From Bacteroidota bacterium (GTDB lineage Bacteria; Bacteroidota; Bacteroidia; Chitinophagales; Chitinophagaceae), in NCBI GenBank assembly GCA_023424015.1, contig JAFAEM010000045.1:1-64000 (forward strand): a DNA stretch of 64,000 nucleotides, given 5' to 3'. The notes beneath the pieces are model-generated. The model was not told the origin of the DNA. It saw only the letters and a program-made list of their open reading frames with translations, and searched no databases. The position numbers and the translations under genes were made by a program. Below are positions 17,075 through 26,265 of the stretch, in pieces. The stretch's first letter is position 1. Each line of letters starts with the position of its first letter.

Positions 17075-17902
17075 ATGCCATTAATCACGCTTACTTCCGA
17101 TATTGGCCACCAGGACTACCTCGTCGCTGCGATAAAAGCTCAGCTATTGCAGATCGACCCTTCGTTTAATATTATAGACATTTCTCATTCTATCGCGCCT
17201 TTCAACTATCCGCAGGCGGCCTATATCTGTCGCAGCGCGTTTAAAAATTTCCCGGATTATACCTACCACCTGGTTTTGGTAAATCTTTTCGAGAAAAAGC
17301 CGGAAAACCTGTTACTGGCATTTCATCATAACCAGTATTTTCTTTGTGCCGACAACGGCCTGCTGACGATGATCCTCGAGGAAAAGCCGGAGATGGTAAT
17401 GGGCATACCACTTGATAAGCGGGCAAATAAAAATACCACCTATTGCGTTGGAATAATGGGCAGGGTGGTCACCCAGTTGGCACAGGGCGAGCCGATCAGT
17501 AGCATCGGCGTTCCCGATATAGAATATATCGAAAAAAATCACCTCCGCCCCCTCCAGGATAATAACTGGATCGAGGGTCAGATTATCTTCATCGACAATT
17601 TTGAAAACGTGATCGTCAATATTACCCGCGAGCAGTTTGAAGAGCAGCGTAAAGGAAGAAGTTTCCGTATCGTTTTCAAGCGGGATGAAGTGATCGACCG
17701 GATTTCCGAAACCTATGCGGATGTGCATCCCGGCGAAAAACTGGCCCTGTTCAATAGTGCCGGCTATCTTGAGATTGCCATCAATAAGGGCAATGCGGCT
17801 GGCCTGTTTGGATTGAAAGGGTTTTCAGAAAAAGCCGGGAAAGCCGAAAGTATCATTCAAAATCAATTATTTTACCAGACAGTTCGGGTGTTTTTTGAGT
17901 AG
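17075..17902 (+). CDS. SAM hydrolase / SAM-dependent halogenase superfamily protein (DUF62)
   Basis: 275 residues, ATG start. The N-terminal LITLTSDIGHQDYLVAAIKA, the IIDISHSIAPFNYPQAAY stretch and ADNG (92-95) define the S-adenosyl-L-methionine hydroxide adenosyltransferase fold; characterised members hydrolyse SAM to adenosine and methionine, and the halogenases are a minority. The VDPGVG loop usual after the IHVVV strand is replaced by VNLFEKKPEN, a departure that may be typical of the Bacteroidota clade. The C-terminal beta-barrel domain is complete (IDNFENVIVNIT). The hydrolase role is inferred. Confidence 0.85.
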   Translation: MPLITLTSDIGHQDYLVAAIKAQLLQIDPSFNIIDISHSIAPFNYPQAAYICRSAFKNFPDYTYHLVLVNLFEKKPENLLLAFHHNQYFLCADNGLLTMILEEKPEMVMGIPLDKRANKNTTYCVGIMGRVVTQLAQGEPISSIGVPDIEYIEKNHLRPLQDNNWIEGQIIFIDNFENVIVNITREQFEEQRKGRSFRIVFKRDEVIDRISETYADVHPGEKLALFNSAGYLEIAINKGNAAGLFGLKGFSEKAGKAESIIQNQLFYQTVRVFFE

Positions 17903-17968
17903 GCGTATTGCACCTTTTTTAACCTTTAAACCCCTATTTTTGCTAGCTTTATTTCGGGCAGAGCCTGG

Positions 17969-20900
17969 ATGAAGCCGAATAAAACTCAACTCTTTATGAA
18001 TTTTAAGAAAGTCAACAACCTCACCGGGTGGGCGGTGTTCCTGGCCGCTCTTGCCACTTATGTTTTAACCCGCGAGGCAAGAGGTAGTCTTTGGGATACC
18101 GGCGAATTTATCGCTAGCGCGCAAAAATTGCAGCTACCACACCCTCCCGGAGCTCCCTTTTTCGTTTTACTGGGCCGCTTTTTTATTATTCTGTTTGGTG
18201 ACAACGGCATGACGGCAGCCAGTGCGGTCAATTTCATGTCGGCCCTGGCGAGCGCGGCAACTATCTTATTTCTTTTCTGGAGCATCACACACTTCGCACG
18301 TAAAATGTTTGTAGGCGTGGGGGAAACATTGAATAGCCATCAGTTGTTTACCACCATGGCTGCCGGTGTGGTGGGAGCCCTGGCTTATACTTTCAGTGAT
18401 TCTTTCTGGTACAGTGCAGTGGAAGGTGAAGTGTATGCCCTTTCCTCATTCTTTACGGCCCTGGTATTCTGGGCTATGTTGAAATGGGAACATGCAGATG
18501 AACATGCTCAAAACGATCCTTTCGCCCGGGCGCGCTCTGACCGGTGGATCGTCTTTCTTTTCTTCATGATGGGTTTATCTATCGGTGTGCACCTGCTCAA
18601 CCTTTTGACTATACCTGCCATCGTTCTGATATATTACTATCGCCGCTACCAGCCCAGTACAAAAGGTGCGGTCATTGCATTCCTGGTAGGATGTCTTATC
18701 ACCGGCATCGTACAGGTCGCCATCATACAATATTCAATGAAAGCTGCGGGAATGTTTGACGTGTTCTTCGTGAATTCCTTCAAAATGCCATTCTTCTCCG
18801 GCTTTGCTATTTATTTTATTGCACTGGCAGCAGTGATCGGCTGGGCGCTCACTTTTAGGGAATCAAATCTATCTAAGACTAAGTTAACCATCTGGTTCGT
18901 CCTGTTCCTCGGATTGTCAGCCCTTCCATTTTTCATGAGTGTAGGCTCCGGTGGTGCCAAGTTTGGTAAATTCCTGCTTGTATCTGTTGTAGCAGTTGTG
19001 GTAGGATATTTCATGAAACCCGGAGCCCTGAGAGTCCTGAAACTTTCTCTCTGGTGCTACTCTTTTATGATGCTGGGTTATTTTGTTTATTTCACCGCAA
19101 TGATTCGCTCCAATGCAGATCCCGCGGTTGATATGAACAATGTAGACAACCCGATCAACCTCGTTTACTATCTGAGCCGCGAACAATATGGTAGCGCTCC
19201 CCTGGTTTATGGTCCGCACTACGCCGCGGAGGTTGCCCGCGATGAAAATGGTTATGTGAAGATCATCGAAGGCGAAATGAAATATGTGAAAGGCAAGGAC
19301 AGGTATATTCCCATCGGTCCAGCCAGGGAATATGGGTATGAAAGCGCCGACAAACAACTCTTTCCACGAATCTGGGATTCGAGCGATGATCAGCAGCACG
19401 CTTATTTCTATGCCCAATGGCTCGGATTAGGACAAACACAGGATCCGCAAACAGGCCAAACCAGGTATGAGCCACCCACCTATGGCGACAACCTCGAATG
19501 GTTCTTTACGTATCAAACCGGTCTGATGTACTGGCGTTATTTTATGTGGAATTTTGCAGGCCGTCAAAACGATATCCAGGGTATGGGAAGTGTCAGGGAT
19601 GGTAACTGGATCAGCGGTATTCCATTTATTGATAACGGCAGACTGGGCGATCAAAGTCAATTGCCCGACAGTATAAAAAATAACAAAGCCAACAATAAGC
19701 TATTCATGCTGCCATTTATCCTGGGCATTGTTGGTTGTATTTATCAATACCTGAAAAACAGAAAGGACTGGATCGTAAGCTTCCTGCTGTTCTTTTTTAC
19801 CGGTATTGCCGTGGTATTGTACCTCAACCAGCCGGGTAACCAGCCAAGGGAACGTGACTACGCATATGTAGGGTCCTTTTATGCCTTTGCCATTTGGATT
19901 GGACTGGCCGTGGTGGCTTTTGTCAGATCAGCGCGTGAAAAGGCTGATCAGTTAGGTTTCAAAAACCTGCTTTTGTATGGCTCGGCACTCACCTTTATCA
20001 TTACACTGATGAGCTCACTCCGGGGATCACCCGGTTCCACTTTAATGACCTGTCTTTATGTGACAGCGCTGTATGCTTTGATAACCATCGGCCTCACATT
20101 CATTATACGAGCTGTTTCATCTGGTGGAACAAACTGGAAAATGGTGAACATTTCAACCTCCGTGTTATGCATGATCGTTCCCGCGATAATGTTGCAACAG
20201 GAATGGGATGATCACGATCGGAGCAATAAAACACTGGCTCCTGATCTTGCCCGCAACTATCTTGAAAGCTGCGCACCGAACGCGATTATTTTCACTTTTG
20301 GTGATAACGATACTTACCCACTCTGGTATGCTCAGGAAGTGGAAGGTGTAAGGCCAGATATCCGGATTATCAACAATAGTCTGTTGGGTATCGACTGGTA
20401 TATCAACCAGCTTCGACGTAAAGTAAACGAGGCTGATTCGGTGGATGTGATCTGGACAGAAGAACAAATTGAAGGACACAACCGGGAATATGTAAGATAT
20501 CGTCCCAAAGGTGATCAGAATACAGCCTACGACCTTTTCAGCATCATGAAGCAGGAATTAGGTAAGCCCGCGATCGATCCGGAAACGGGTAGAGACGTAG
20601 GTGCTGGTACCTTCCCTGTATCCAGGCTCGGTATTCCGGTAGATGCGGCTAAAGTGAGAGCGAATAAAACGGTCAATCCCGAAGACAGCGTGGTTTCGCC
20701 CATGGTTTTTGAGTTGCCACAACGCAAACTGGCTATAGGTCTTTCGCGGAGTGATTTGATGGTATTAAATATCATTGCAGCTAATAAATGGGAGCGGCCG
20801 ATCTATTTCACCTCACCATATGGTGAACTTGGTTTTGGTCAATACCTCCGCAAGGATGGTCTCGCCTATCGCCTTGTTCCGATCCGTACCGAGTATCCGC

Positions 20901-21541
20901 AGGCTGAATGGGCACTCGAAAGCGCATTGCGACAGGCCCAGCTGGGTGGCACACAGGTGCGCGATAACAATGATTCGACCATGTTTAAAAACCTGAACGA
21001 TAAATTCCGTTTTGGTGGTGCCGATAAAAAAGGTGTTTATTTTGATGAAGAAAATCGACGTCATTTGCTGAATATCCGTTTCGTTTTTGCAGAAGCAGCA
21101 GGTAACCTGGCAGACAAAGGTCAGAAAGAACAGGCGCAAAAACTGCTCGAAAAGGTGGATGCAGGCATTAGTGCAGATAATCTTCCTTATGGCATGGTAA
21201 GCCGGTTTAGCAGCCACAACCAGACAGGTCTGCTCTATCTCGAAGCATGTTACAAGGCGGGTAAGACGGAGCTGGCAGAGAAAGTAAGGCTTGCAATGAG
21301 AAAGGATATTGAACAGCAGAAGCGTTACTACGACTATCTCAAAAACAACCGCCCTGAATTGTTTGGCGGATCGCTGGAGGGAACAGAAGTGTATTTCAAC
21401 GATGCCATGATGATGGCTCTCGACGCGATTGAAAAAAAGTATGCGCCTCAAACGCAAAACCAGCCACAGCCTGTCGAAGGTGGAGGCTCCATTATTAATA
21501 CACCTGGTGATACCAGTAATAAAGCAGATACCAACCAGTAG
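17969..21541 (+). CDS. DUF2723 membrane protein (glycosyltransferase family 117-like)
   Basis: 1190 residues; the ATG at 17969 was kept, though 17996 is equally possible. The N-terminal half has many hydrophobic segments and the DUF2723 signature GSLWDTGEFIASAQKLQLPHPPGAPFF (about 39-65), which resembles protein O-mannosyltransferases (acidic residue in the first loop, lipid-linked sugar donor). Further helices lie at about 590-620, 635-665 and 690-745. The soluble C-terminal part starts near 770 (FTFGDNDTYPLWYAQEVEGV) and ends in TPR-like helices. It is probably an inner-membrane glycosyltransferase for secreted proteins. A TATTTTTG element lies at 17935-17942. Confidence 0.88.
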   Translation: MKPNKTQLFMNFKKVNNLTGWAVFLAALATYVLTREARGSLWDTGEFIASAQKLQLPHPPGAPFFVLLGRFFIILFGDNGMTAASAVNFMSALASAATILFLFWSITHFARKMFVGVGETLNSHQLFTTMAAGVVGALAYTFSDSFWYSAVEGEVYALSSFFTALVFWAMLKWEHADEHAQNDPFARARSDRWIVFLFFMMGLSIGVHLLNLLTIPAIVLIYYYRRYQPSTKGAVIAFLVGCLITGIVQVAIIQYSMKAAGMFDVFFVNSFKMPFFSGFAIYFIALAAVIGWALTFRESNLSKTKLTIWFVLFLGLSALPFFMSVGSGGAKFGKFLLVSVVAVVVGYFMKPGALRVLKLSLWCYSFMMLGYFVYFTAMIRSNADPAVDMNNVDNPINLVYYLSREQYGSAPLVYGPHYAAEVARDENGYVKIIEGEMKYVKGKDRYIPIGPAREYGYESADKQLFPRIWDSSDDQQHAYFYAQWLGLGQTQDPQTGQTRYEPPTYGDNLEWFFTYQTGLMYWRYFMWNFAGRQNDIQGMGSVRDGNWISGIPFIDNGRLGDQSQLPDSIKNNKANNKLFMLPFILGIVGCIYQYLKNRKDWIVSFLLFFFTGIAVVLYLNQPGNQPRERDYAYVGSFYAFAIWIGLAVVAFVRSAREKADQLGFKNLLLYGSALTFIITLMSSLRGSPGSTLMTCLYVTALYALITIGLTFIIRAVSSGGTNWKMVNISTSVLCMIVPAIMLQQEWDDHDRSNKTLAPDLARNYLESCAPNAIIFTFGDNDTYPLWYAQEVEGVRPDIRIINNSLLGIDWYINQLRRKVNEADSVDVIWTEEQIEGHNREYVRYRPKGDQNTAYDLFSIMKQELGKPAIDPETGRDVGAGTFPVSRLGIPVDAAKVRANKTVNPEDSVVSPMVFELPQRKLAIGLSRSDLMVLNIIAANKWERPIYFTSPYGELGFGQYLRKDGLAYRLVPIRTEYPQAEWALESALRQAQLGGTQVRDNNDSTMFKNLNDKFRFGGADKKGVYFDEENRRHLLNIRFVFAEAAGNLADKGQKEQAQKLLEKVDAGISADNLPYGMVSRFSSHNQTGLLYLEACYKAGKTELAEKVRLAMRKDIEQQKRYYDYLKNNRPELFGGSLEGTEVYFNDAMMMALDAIEKKYAPQTQNQPQPVEGGGSIINTPGDTSNKADTNQ

Positions 21542-21959
21542 TTAATTAATTGTTCGGAGAAGGCGGAGTATGAAAAGACCAGAAAAGAGTTCTTTATCAT
21601 ATTCCGCCTTTGTTATTAAGCCTGCAGGGGCCATCTTCTAATATGGAACTTTTAAATAATGTACTGTTATTTTACCTTATTTTTTTGTTTTTTCACTTTG
21701 GTTTTGACAGATTCCGGCTAGATATTTATGCCCTGATTAATCAATTACTGATGGGATCAAAAAATCCTGATCAACCTACAGATTGTACCTCAACTGGAAT
21801 TAGCAAACCGGTTGACATATTACCTTATTTGAAAACTTTGGTGTGCTGGAAGGCGGGGGAGGGCAATTGGGGAGGGCCCGCCGGAGGCAGCAGAATCTGA
21901 ATCGGAAACGAAATCATGTTGTCAAGCTGTCCCCATCTATTATTTCTTAGATTTGTAGG
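21542..21959. other. Intergenic stretch with terminator; no convincing gene
   Basis: It holds the terminator at 21560-21610. A hydrophobic frame starting at ATG 21643 (MELLNNVLLFYLIFLFFHF) runs to 21900 but ends in low-complexity Gly/Trp residues and resembles no family, so it is not called as a gene. A TAGATTTG element at 21948-21955 probably serves the next gene. Confidence 0.6.
21560..21610 (+). terminator. Hairpin terminator after the DUF2723 gene
   Basis: A 14-bp stem, AAGGCGGAGTATGA paired with TCATATTCCGCCTT (one G-T pair), closes a 23-base loop. The T tail is weak, so the termination efficiency is uncertain. Confidence 0.6.
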
Positions 21960-22445
21960 ATGAGAAACAAATTATGGCTTGCCGGTATAATCTTTTTTGT
22001 TGCCTGTAACAACGACGCGTCTGTTGAAAACGAGTCTCCTGGTGATACAGTATTTTCGGAAGAAGAGATTGTAATGCCTCCGGCACCCCTGCCCTGGATC
22101 TCTGAATTTGACACCGTGAAAAACGAATTTTACCTCAAACAACAGCGAACCGTATCCCCGGATTCCCTGACAGCTGAAGCCCTGATCAGCGACCTGAACG
22201 CATCCTGGGAAAATGTAAAGTTGCAGTTTGTTAAGATTTCCAACGACACTATTTATGTTTCTATTCCACAAAGCGAATTCCTTGGACAGCAAATGGGTAG
22301 CGCCGGCGCTGCAGCCTATATGTCCTCCACCACCTATAATCTTACCGAACTGAAGGATATTAAGTTTGTTAATTATAACATGAAAGCCGGTGACCACGCT
22401 TCTCCCGGCACTTTCAGCCGCAAAAGTTTTGAGAACTATCGCTGA
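21960..22445 (+). CDS. Small hypothetical lipoprotein
   Basis: 161 residues, ATG start four bases after a TAGATTTG promoter element. It has a lipoprotein signal, RNKLWLAGIIFFVAC, with Cys16 as the lipidated residue. The mature part begins with an acidic, proline-containing linker (to about residue 50) and a compact alpha/beta region (60-150: SDLNASWENVKLQFVKI, SSTTYNLTELKDIKFVNYN). That tail is faintly reminiscent of GerMN-type domains, but I cannot assign it. The envelope location is well supported; the function is unknown. Confidence 0.8.
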   Translation: MRNKLWLAGIIFFVACNNDASVENESPGDTVFSEEEIVMPPAPLPWISEFDTVKNEFYLKQQRTVSPDSLTAEALISDLNASWENVKLQFVKISNDTIYVSIPQSEFLGQQMGSAGAAAYMSSTTYNLTELKDIKFVNYNMKAGDHASPGTFSRKSFENYR

Positions 22446-22463
22446 GCTGAATTGTTGTAAATT

Positions 22464-22498
22464 GGATACTGGATACTGGATACTGGATGCTGGATTCT
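22464..22498. repeat. Heptamer array, GGATNCT type (5 units)
   Basis: GGATACT three times, GGATGCT, GGATTCT, in exact 7-bp register. The reverse complement has consensus CCAGNAT, the same family as the arrays at 127-161 and 42554-42581. It lies between the lipoprotein and the VWA gene. Confidence 0.9.
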
Positions 22499-22580
22499 TG
22501 ACCTGCCCGCCGAAGCTTTAGAGCAGGTGGGATACTTGATGTCACGAACCAGGTTATGTGCTGATGTTAAACAACAACCT

Positions 22581-23678
22581 ATGCGTGGATTTCATTTTAC
22601 AAAATTTGATCCTAATGAAAATGGCAAAACTCGTTTTGAGCAATTGCTTGACCTGTTTATGCAACTGCTTACCTATACCAGCGGGGATGTGGGTGAAGCG
22701 TTGCAATGGCTGAACGAACTGAACAATAAATACGAACTAACTGACGATGAATATGGAATGGGTGATTTTCTCGATGAGTTGAAGGAAAAGGGTTATATCA
22801 CCGAAGAAAACCAGCGTGGCGAGATCCGGATTACTCCGAAAACAGAACAGGGTATACGAAAAAGAAGCCTGGAAGAAATTTTCGGTAAACTCAAAAAAAC
22901 CAAACAGGGCGATCACCACAGTTTCAAGCCCGGCCAGGGAGATGAACAAAATCCTGAAACCCGGCAGTTCCAGTTTGGAGATATGTTGGAGCAGATCGAC
23001 TTTACTGAATCCATTCGGAACGCGCAGATCAATCATGGACTGGACAGTTTCCGTTTGCAGGAAGATGATCTCAGCATCCGCGAAACTGATTTCAAAGCAC
23101 AGACTTCAACCGTGTTGATGATCGATATCTCCCATTCCATGATATTGTATGGTGAAGACCGCATCACACCTGCCAAGAAAGTGGCCATGGCTCTGAGCGA
23201 ACTGATCCAGACTAAATATCCCAAAGACACACTTGATATCGTCGTTTTTGGAAATGATGCCTGGCCGATCGAGATTAAAGACCTTCCCTATTTGCAGGTA
23301 GGACCATACCATACCAATACCGTTGCCGGCCTGGAGCTGGCCATGGATATACTACGGAGGAGAAAAAATCCCAATAAGCAGATATTCATGATCACCGATG
23401 GGAAGCCGACCTGTCTTAAGATTGGAAAACGATATTATAAAAATAGTTTTGGCCTCGACCGCAAAGTAGTGAACCGTTGCATGAATCTTGCGGCGCAATG
23501 CAAAAAACTAAAAATACCGATCACTACATTTATGATCGCCACCGACCCTTACCTCCAGCGATTCGTGCAGGAGTTTACAGAAATGAATCATGGTAAAGCG
23601 TTTTTTGCGTCGCTGGATAAATTGGGAGCGTTTATATTTAAGGACTTTGAAAGTGGGAAGAGGAAAACTGTTTATTGA
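22581..23678 (+). CDS. VWA domain protein of the Mg-chelatase D / MoxR-partner type
   Basis: 365 residues from the ATG at 22581 (MRGFHFTKFDP); the frame extends upstream but without family-like sequence. The N-terminal 150 residues are helical and charged. The C-terminal half is a von Willebrand A domain with a complete MIDAS: DISHS (182-186), a Thr in HTNTVAGLELA, and MITDGKP. VWA proteins of this kind work with an AAA+ ATPase, as ChlD/BchD does with ChlI, and such an ATPase is encoded at 24376-25899. A GxxExxY gene has come between the two. The client is unknown. Confidence 0.88.
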   Translation: MRGFHFTKFDPNENGKTRFEQLLDLFMQLLTYTSGDVGEALQWLNELNNKYELTDDEYGMGDFLDELKEKGYITEENQRGEIRITPKTEQGIRKRSLEEIFGKLKKTKQGDHHSFKPGQGDEQNPETRQFQFGDMLEQIDFTESIRNAQINHGLDSFRLQEDDLSIRETDFKAQTSTVLMIDISHSMILYGEDRITPAKKVAMALSELIQTKYPKDTLDIVVFGNDAWPIEIKDLPYLQVGPYHTNTVAGLELAMDILRRRKNPNKQIFMITDGKPTCLKIGKRYYKNSFGLDRKVVNRCMNLAAQCKKLKIPITTFMIATDPYLQRFVQEFTEMNHGKAFFASLDKLGAFIFKDFESGKRKTVY

Positions 23679-23689
23679 TTTCTTTTTTT

Positions 23690-23707
23690 GCCGGTGAGAC
23701 GGGAAAG
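23690..23707. repeat. Inverted copy of the octamer array, left of the GxxExxY gene
   Basis: The reverse complement reads CTTTCCCG TCTCACCGGC, matching the CTTCCCGTCTTACCGGC core of the arrays right of the gene in 14-15 of 17 positions. The GxxExxY gene is therefore bracketed by oppositely oriented copies. Confidence 0.6.
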
Positions 23708-23785
23708 AAGCATGGAAAATAAAAAACGAATTTTTAGGTGTGAATCACCTTAAGCTCTTTTAAAATTTTGGTCATATTGCTGAAA

Positions 23786-24184
23786 ATGGATGCTATGTAT
23801 CAACTTTCGGAGTATGAGCAATCGCTGTGTAGCGAGATTGTAGACAGCGCTTTTGATGTCCACAAAAAACTTGGGCCAGGTTTATTAGAAAAGATATATG
23901 AAGCGTGCTTTTGTCATGAGTTGGATAAGAAGGGAATTGAATACAAACGGCAAATAAAATTGCCAATCGTTTATGATAATTTAACATTTGACGAAGGTTT
24001 GCGGGTGGACGTTTTTGTTGAGGATACTATAATTTGTGAGATTAAAGCTGTAGAAGCAGTTAACCCGGTTTGGCAGGCTCAGATCATGAGCCATCTGAAA
24101 TTGAGTAAAAAGAATATTGGATTCTTAATAAATTTCAATGTGAATTTAATCAAGAATGGAATAAGGAGGTATTGTGTTGAGTAA
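23786..24184 (+). CDS. GxxExxY protein (PD-(D/E)XK nuclease-like fold)
   Basis: 132 residues from the ATG at 23786; the frame also opens with a TTG six codons earlier. The name-giving motif is G32-LL-E35-KI-Y38, after the EIVDSAFDVHKKLGPG stretch. A nuclease-like core follows, with RVDVFV (Asp75) and the E-x-K pair E85/K87 in ICEIKAVE. The family is common in Bacteroidota and lacks a settled function; the fold suggests nucleic acid cleavage or binding. It interrupts a VWA/AAA+ gene pair, and octamer repeats flank it on both sides, pointing to insertion at this place. Confidence 0.9.
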   Translation: MDAMYQLSEYEQSLCSEIVDSAFDVHKKLGPGLLEKIYEACFCHELDKKGIEYKRQIKLPIVYDNLTFDEGLRVDVFVEDTIICEIKAVEAVNPVWQAQIMSHLKLSKKNIGFLINFNVNLIKNGIRRYCVE

Positions 24185-24189
24185 TCAAT

Positions 24190-24370
24190 CTTACCGACTT
24201 CCCGTCTTACCGGCCCTTTAAAAAATGAAAAAAAAGGGAGCTATAAGAAGAGTATAAACGTAATCAGATCATTCCATTAACAGGGCTTACCGTCTTCTCT
24301 TCTTACCGGCTCTTAAAAACGAAAAACATTACTATCATAAACCTTACCGTCATCCCGTCTTACCGGCAAA
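24190..24370. repeat. Three octamer arrays, CTTACCGN type
   Basis: Copies at 24190-24214 (CTTACCGA, CTTCCCGT, CTTACCGG), 24286-24314 (CTTACCGT, CTTCTCTT, CTTACCGG) and 24343-24370 (CTTACCGT, CATCCCGT, CTTACCGG), all with an 8-bp period. Each is followed by an A-rich stretch. The last ends six bases before the AAA+ ATPase ATG. They fill most of the 191-bp gap. Confidence 0.85.
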
Positions 24371-24375
24371 TAAAT

Positions 24376-25899
24376 ATGAATAATATAAAAACACTTATCG
24401 AACTCAAAAAATCTGGCTATAGACCAAAATCCATCAAAGAAGAAATACGCCAGAACCTCATCATAAAACTCAAAAACCAGGAGTCAACATTCCCGGGTAT
24501 AATTGGCTATGAAGACAGTGTTGTACCCGATGTGGAAAGAGCTTTGCTCAGCAAACACAATATCCTGTTTCTGGGTCTACGCGGCCAGGCCAAAACCAGA
24601 ATGGCTCGACAAATGACAGGTCTGCTTGATGAATATATTCCAGCCATAACTGGCAGCGATATCAATGATGACCCATTGAATCCCGTTTCACAGTTTGCAA
24701 AAGAGCAAATTGCCAAATACGGCGATGAGACACCCATTCACTGGATACATCGCAGCGAACGTTACGGCGAAAAGCTGGCAACACCAGACGTGAGCGTAGC
24801 CGATCTTATTGGCGATATCGACCCTATCAAAGCTGCGAATTTAAAACTTAGTTTTGCCGACGAAAAAGTAATTCACTATGGCATCATTCCCCGCAGCAAT
24901 CGCAGCATTTTTGTGATCAATGAATTGCCCGATCTCCAGGCCCGGATACAAGTGGCCCTTTTCAACATACTCGAGGAAGGTGATGTACAGATCAGGGGAT
25001 TTAAATTGCGGTTACCGCTCGACATATTGTTTGTGTTTACCGCCAATCCGGAAGACTATACCAACCGTGGTTCCATCGTTACACCTCTAAAGGATCGCAT
25101 AGAAAGCCAGATCCTGACGCATTATCCAAAAACATTGGAACACGCGCTGGAGATCACCAGCCAGGAAGCTACCATAAATCCTGATCAAAAAGCTAAAGTC
25201 AAAGTAAGCGACCTGGTAAAGCGCCTGATCGAACAGGTGGCTTTTGAAGCACGCGGCAGCGAATTTGTAGACAAGAAAAGTGGCGTGAGCGCACGTCTAA
25301 CCATTTCAGCTTTTGAAAATGCTGTGAGCGCTGCCGAAAGAAGGGCCATCATCAATAATGAAAAGCAAACCCAGGTCTGGATAGCCGATCTTGCCGGCAT
25401 TATCCCGTCTATTACCGGTAAGGTGGAACTGGTGTATGAAGGTGAACAGGAAGGGCCTTTCCAGGTGGCGATGAACCTGGTCGACAAAGCGATCCGAACC
25501 CAATTCATCCAGTATTTTCCAAACCCTGATACCCTCAAGAAAAGAAAAGCTACAGGAAAACCATCACTGGCAAAAGAAGATGATAACCCCTATCGCCCTA
25601 TCACCAGCTGGTTTGATAAAGGCAATCATCTTAATGTGTCATTCAATACCAGTGACAAAGAAAAGATTATGCTGCTCTACCAGGTTGATGGCCTTCATGC
25701 TTTGGTAAAAAAATATTTTATCCATGCCAATGAAACCGAAACCGCTTTTCTGATGGAATTTGTATTGCATGGCCTTGCCTCCTATTCCATGATCAGCAAA
25801 AAAATATTCGAAACCGGGGTGGAATTCAAAGACCTGATAGGAAGTATGATGAACCTTGGAACCAGCGACTACGAAGAGGAATTTGATGAAGAGGCATAG
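24376..25899 (+). CDS. AAA+ ATPase, Mg-chelatase subunit I-like
   Basis: 507 residues, ATG start. Walker A is GLRGQAKT (67-74), the Walker B position reads SIFVINEL (177-184), where the usual Asp is Asn182 next to Glu183, and sensor 1 is FTANPEDYTNRG (221-232). The layout is that of ChlI/MoxR-like ATPases that remodel partners together with a VWA protein, which lies just upstream (22581-23678). The Asn in Walker B may be normal for this subfamily (INELPDLQARIQ), so loss of activity should not be assumed. The C-terminal 130 residues are helical and may be the partner interface. Confidence 0.9.
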   Translation: MNNIKTLIELKKSGYRPKSIKEEIRQNLIIKLKNQESTFPGIIGYEDSVVPDVERALLSKHNILFLGLRGQAKTRMARQMTGLLDEYIPAITGSDINDDPLNPVSQFAKEQIAKYGDETPIHWIHRSERYGEKLATPDVSVADLIGDIDPIKAANLKLSFADEKVIHYGIIPRSNRSIFVINELPDLQARIQVALFNILEEGDVQIRGFKLRLPLDILFVFTANPEDYTNRGSIVTPLKDRIESQILTHYPKTLEHALEITSQEATINPDQKAKVKVSDLVKRLIEQVAFEARGSEFVDKKSGVSARLTISAFENAVSAAERRAIINNEKQTQVWIADLAGIIPSITGKVELVYEGEQEGPFQVAMNLVDKAIRTQFIQYFPNPDTLKKRKATGKPSLAKEDDNPYRPITSWFDKGNHLNVSFNTSDKEKIMLLYQVDGLHALVKKYFIHANETETAFLMEFVLHGLASYSMISKKIFETGVEFKDLIGSMMNLGTSDYEEEFDEEA

Positions 25900-25925
25900 A
25901 GAGAGCTAGTGGTAAGTCAACCATA

Positions 25926-26265
25926 TTTTGACCGTTTCTCTTATTTTAGCCACGAACCTCGAGCTGTGAGCTGTGAACCATGAAGCTCAAGGCCTCAAAT
26001 TTAGTGGTCAAACGATCGAGCTCGAAGCTCGTAGCTCATCGCTCGTAGCTTTTTGAAGCGGCATTTTAAGCTTGACTCAACACTTGTAGTCCCCCAACGT
26101 TTCCTCCAAATTTTGACCGCTTCTCTTATTTTAGCCGCGAGCTGTGAGTTGTGAGCCATGAGGCTCAAGGCCTCAAATTTAGTGGTCAAACGATCGAGCT
26201 CGAAGCTCGTAGCTCATCGCTCGTAGCTTTTGAAGCGACATTTTAAGCTTGACTAAACACTAGTA
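25926..26265. repeat. Tandem duplication of a 150-165-bp non-coding unit with heptamer arrays
   Basis: Copy 1 (about 25926-26089) and copy 2 (about 26112-26265) are highly alike, the main difference being an 8-bp gap. Each holds two heptamer arrays: a GAGCTGT-type set (25961-25988: GAGCTGT, GAGCTGT, GAACCAT, GAAGCTC) and an NNNGCTC-type set (26017-26051: CGAGCTC, GAAGCTC, GTAGCTC, ATCGCTC, GTAGCTT). TTTGACC near the left end pairs with GGTCAAA 80 bp later. Copy 2 reaches the murB stop codon. No gene is credible in this 360-bp gap. Confidence 0.9.

Noticed and set aside
20813..21457. 214-codon minus-strand frame within the DUF2723 gene
   Set aside because: Cys- and His-rich, low-likelihood composition opposite a conserved gene; shadow of the plus-strand coding sequence.
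21643..21900. Small hydrophobic ORF after the DUF2723 gene
   Set aside because: It begins like a membrane helix but ends in low-complexity Gly/Trp residues and matches nothing I recognise.
26001..26189. 62-codon frame in the tandem duplication
   Set aside because: Encoded entirely by repeat units, with a composition unlike protein (repeated Glu-Leu-Arg).
25926..26265. Possible CRISPR array
   Set aside because: Only two copies of about 150-165 bp with nested heptamers; no short repeat with regular unique spacers and no cas genes.
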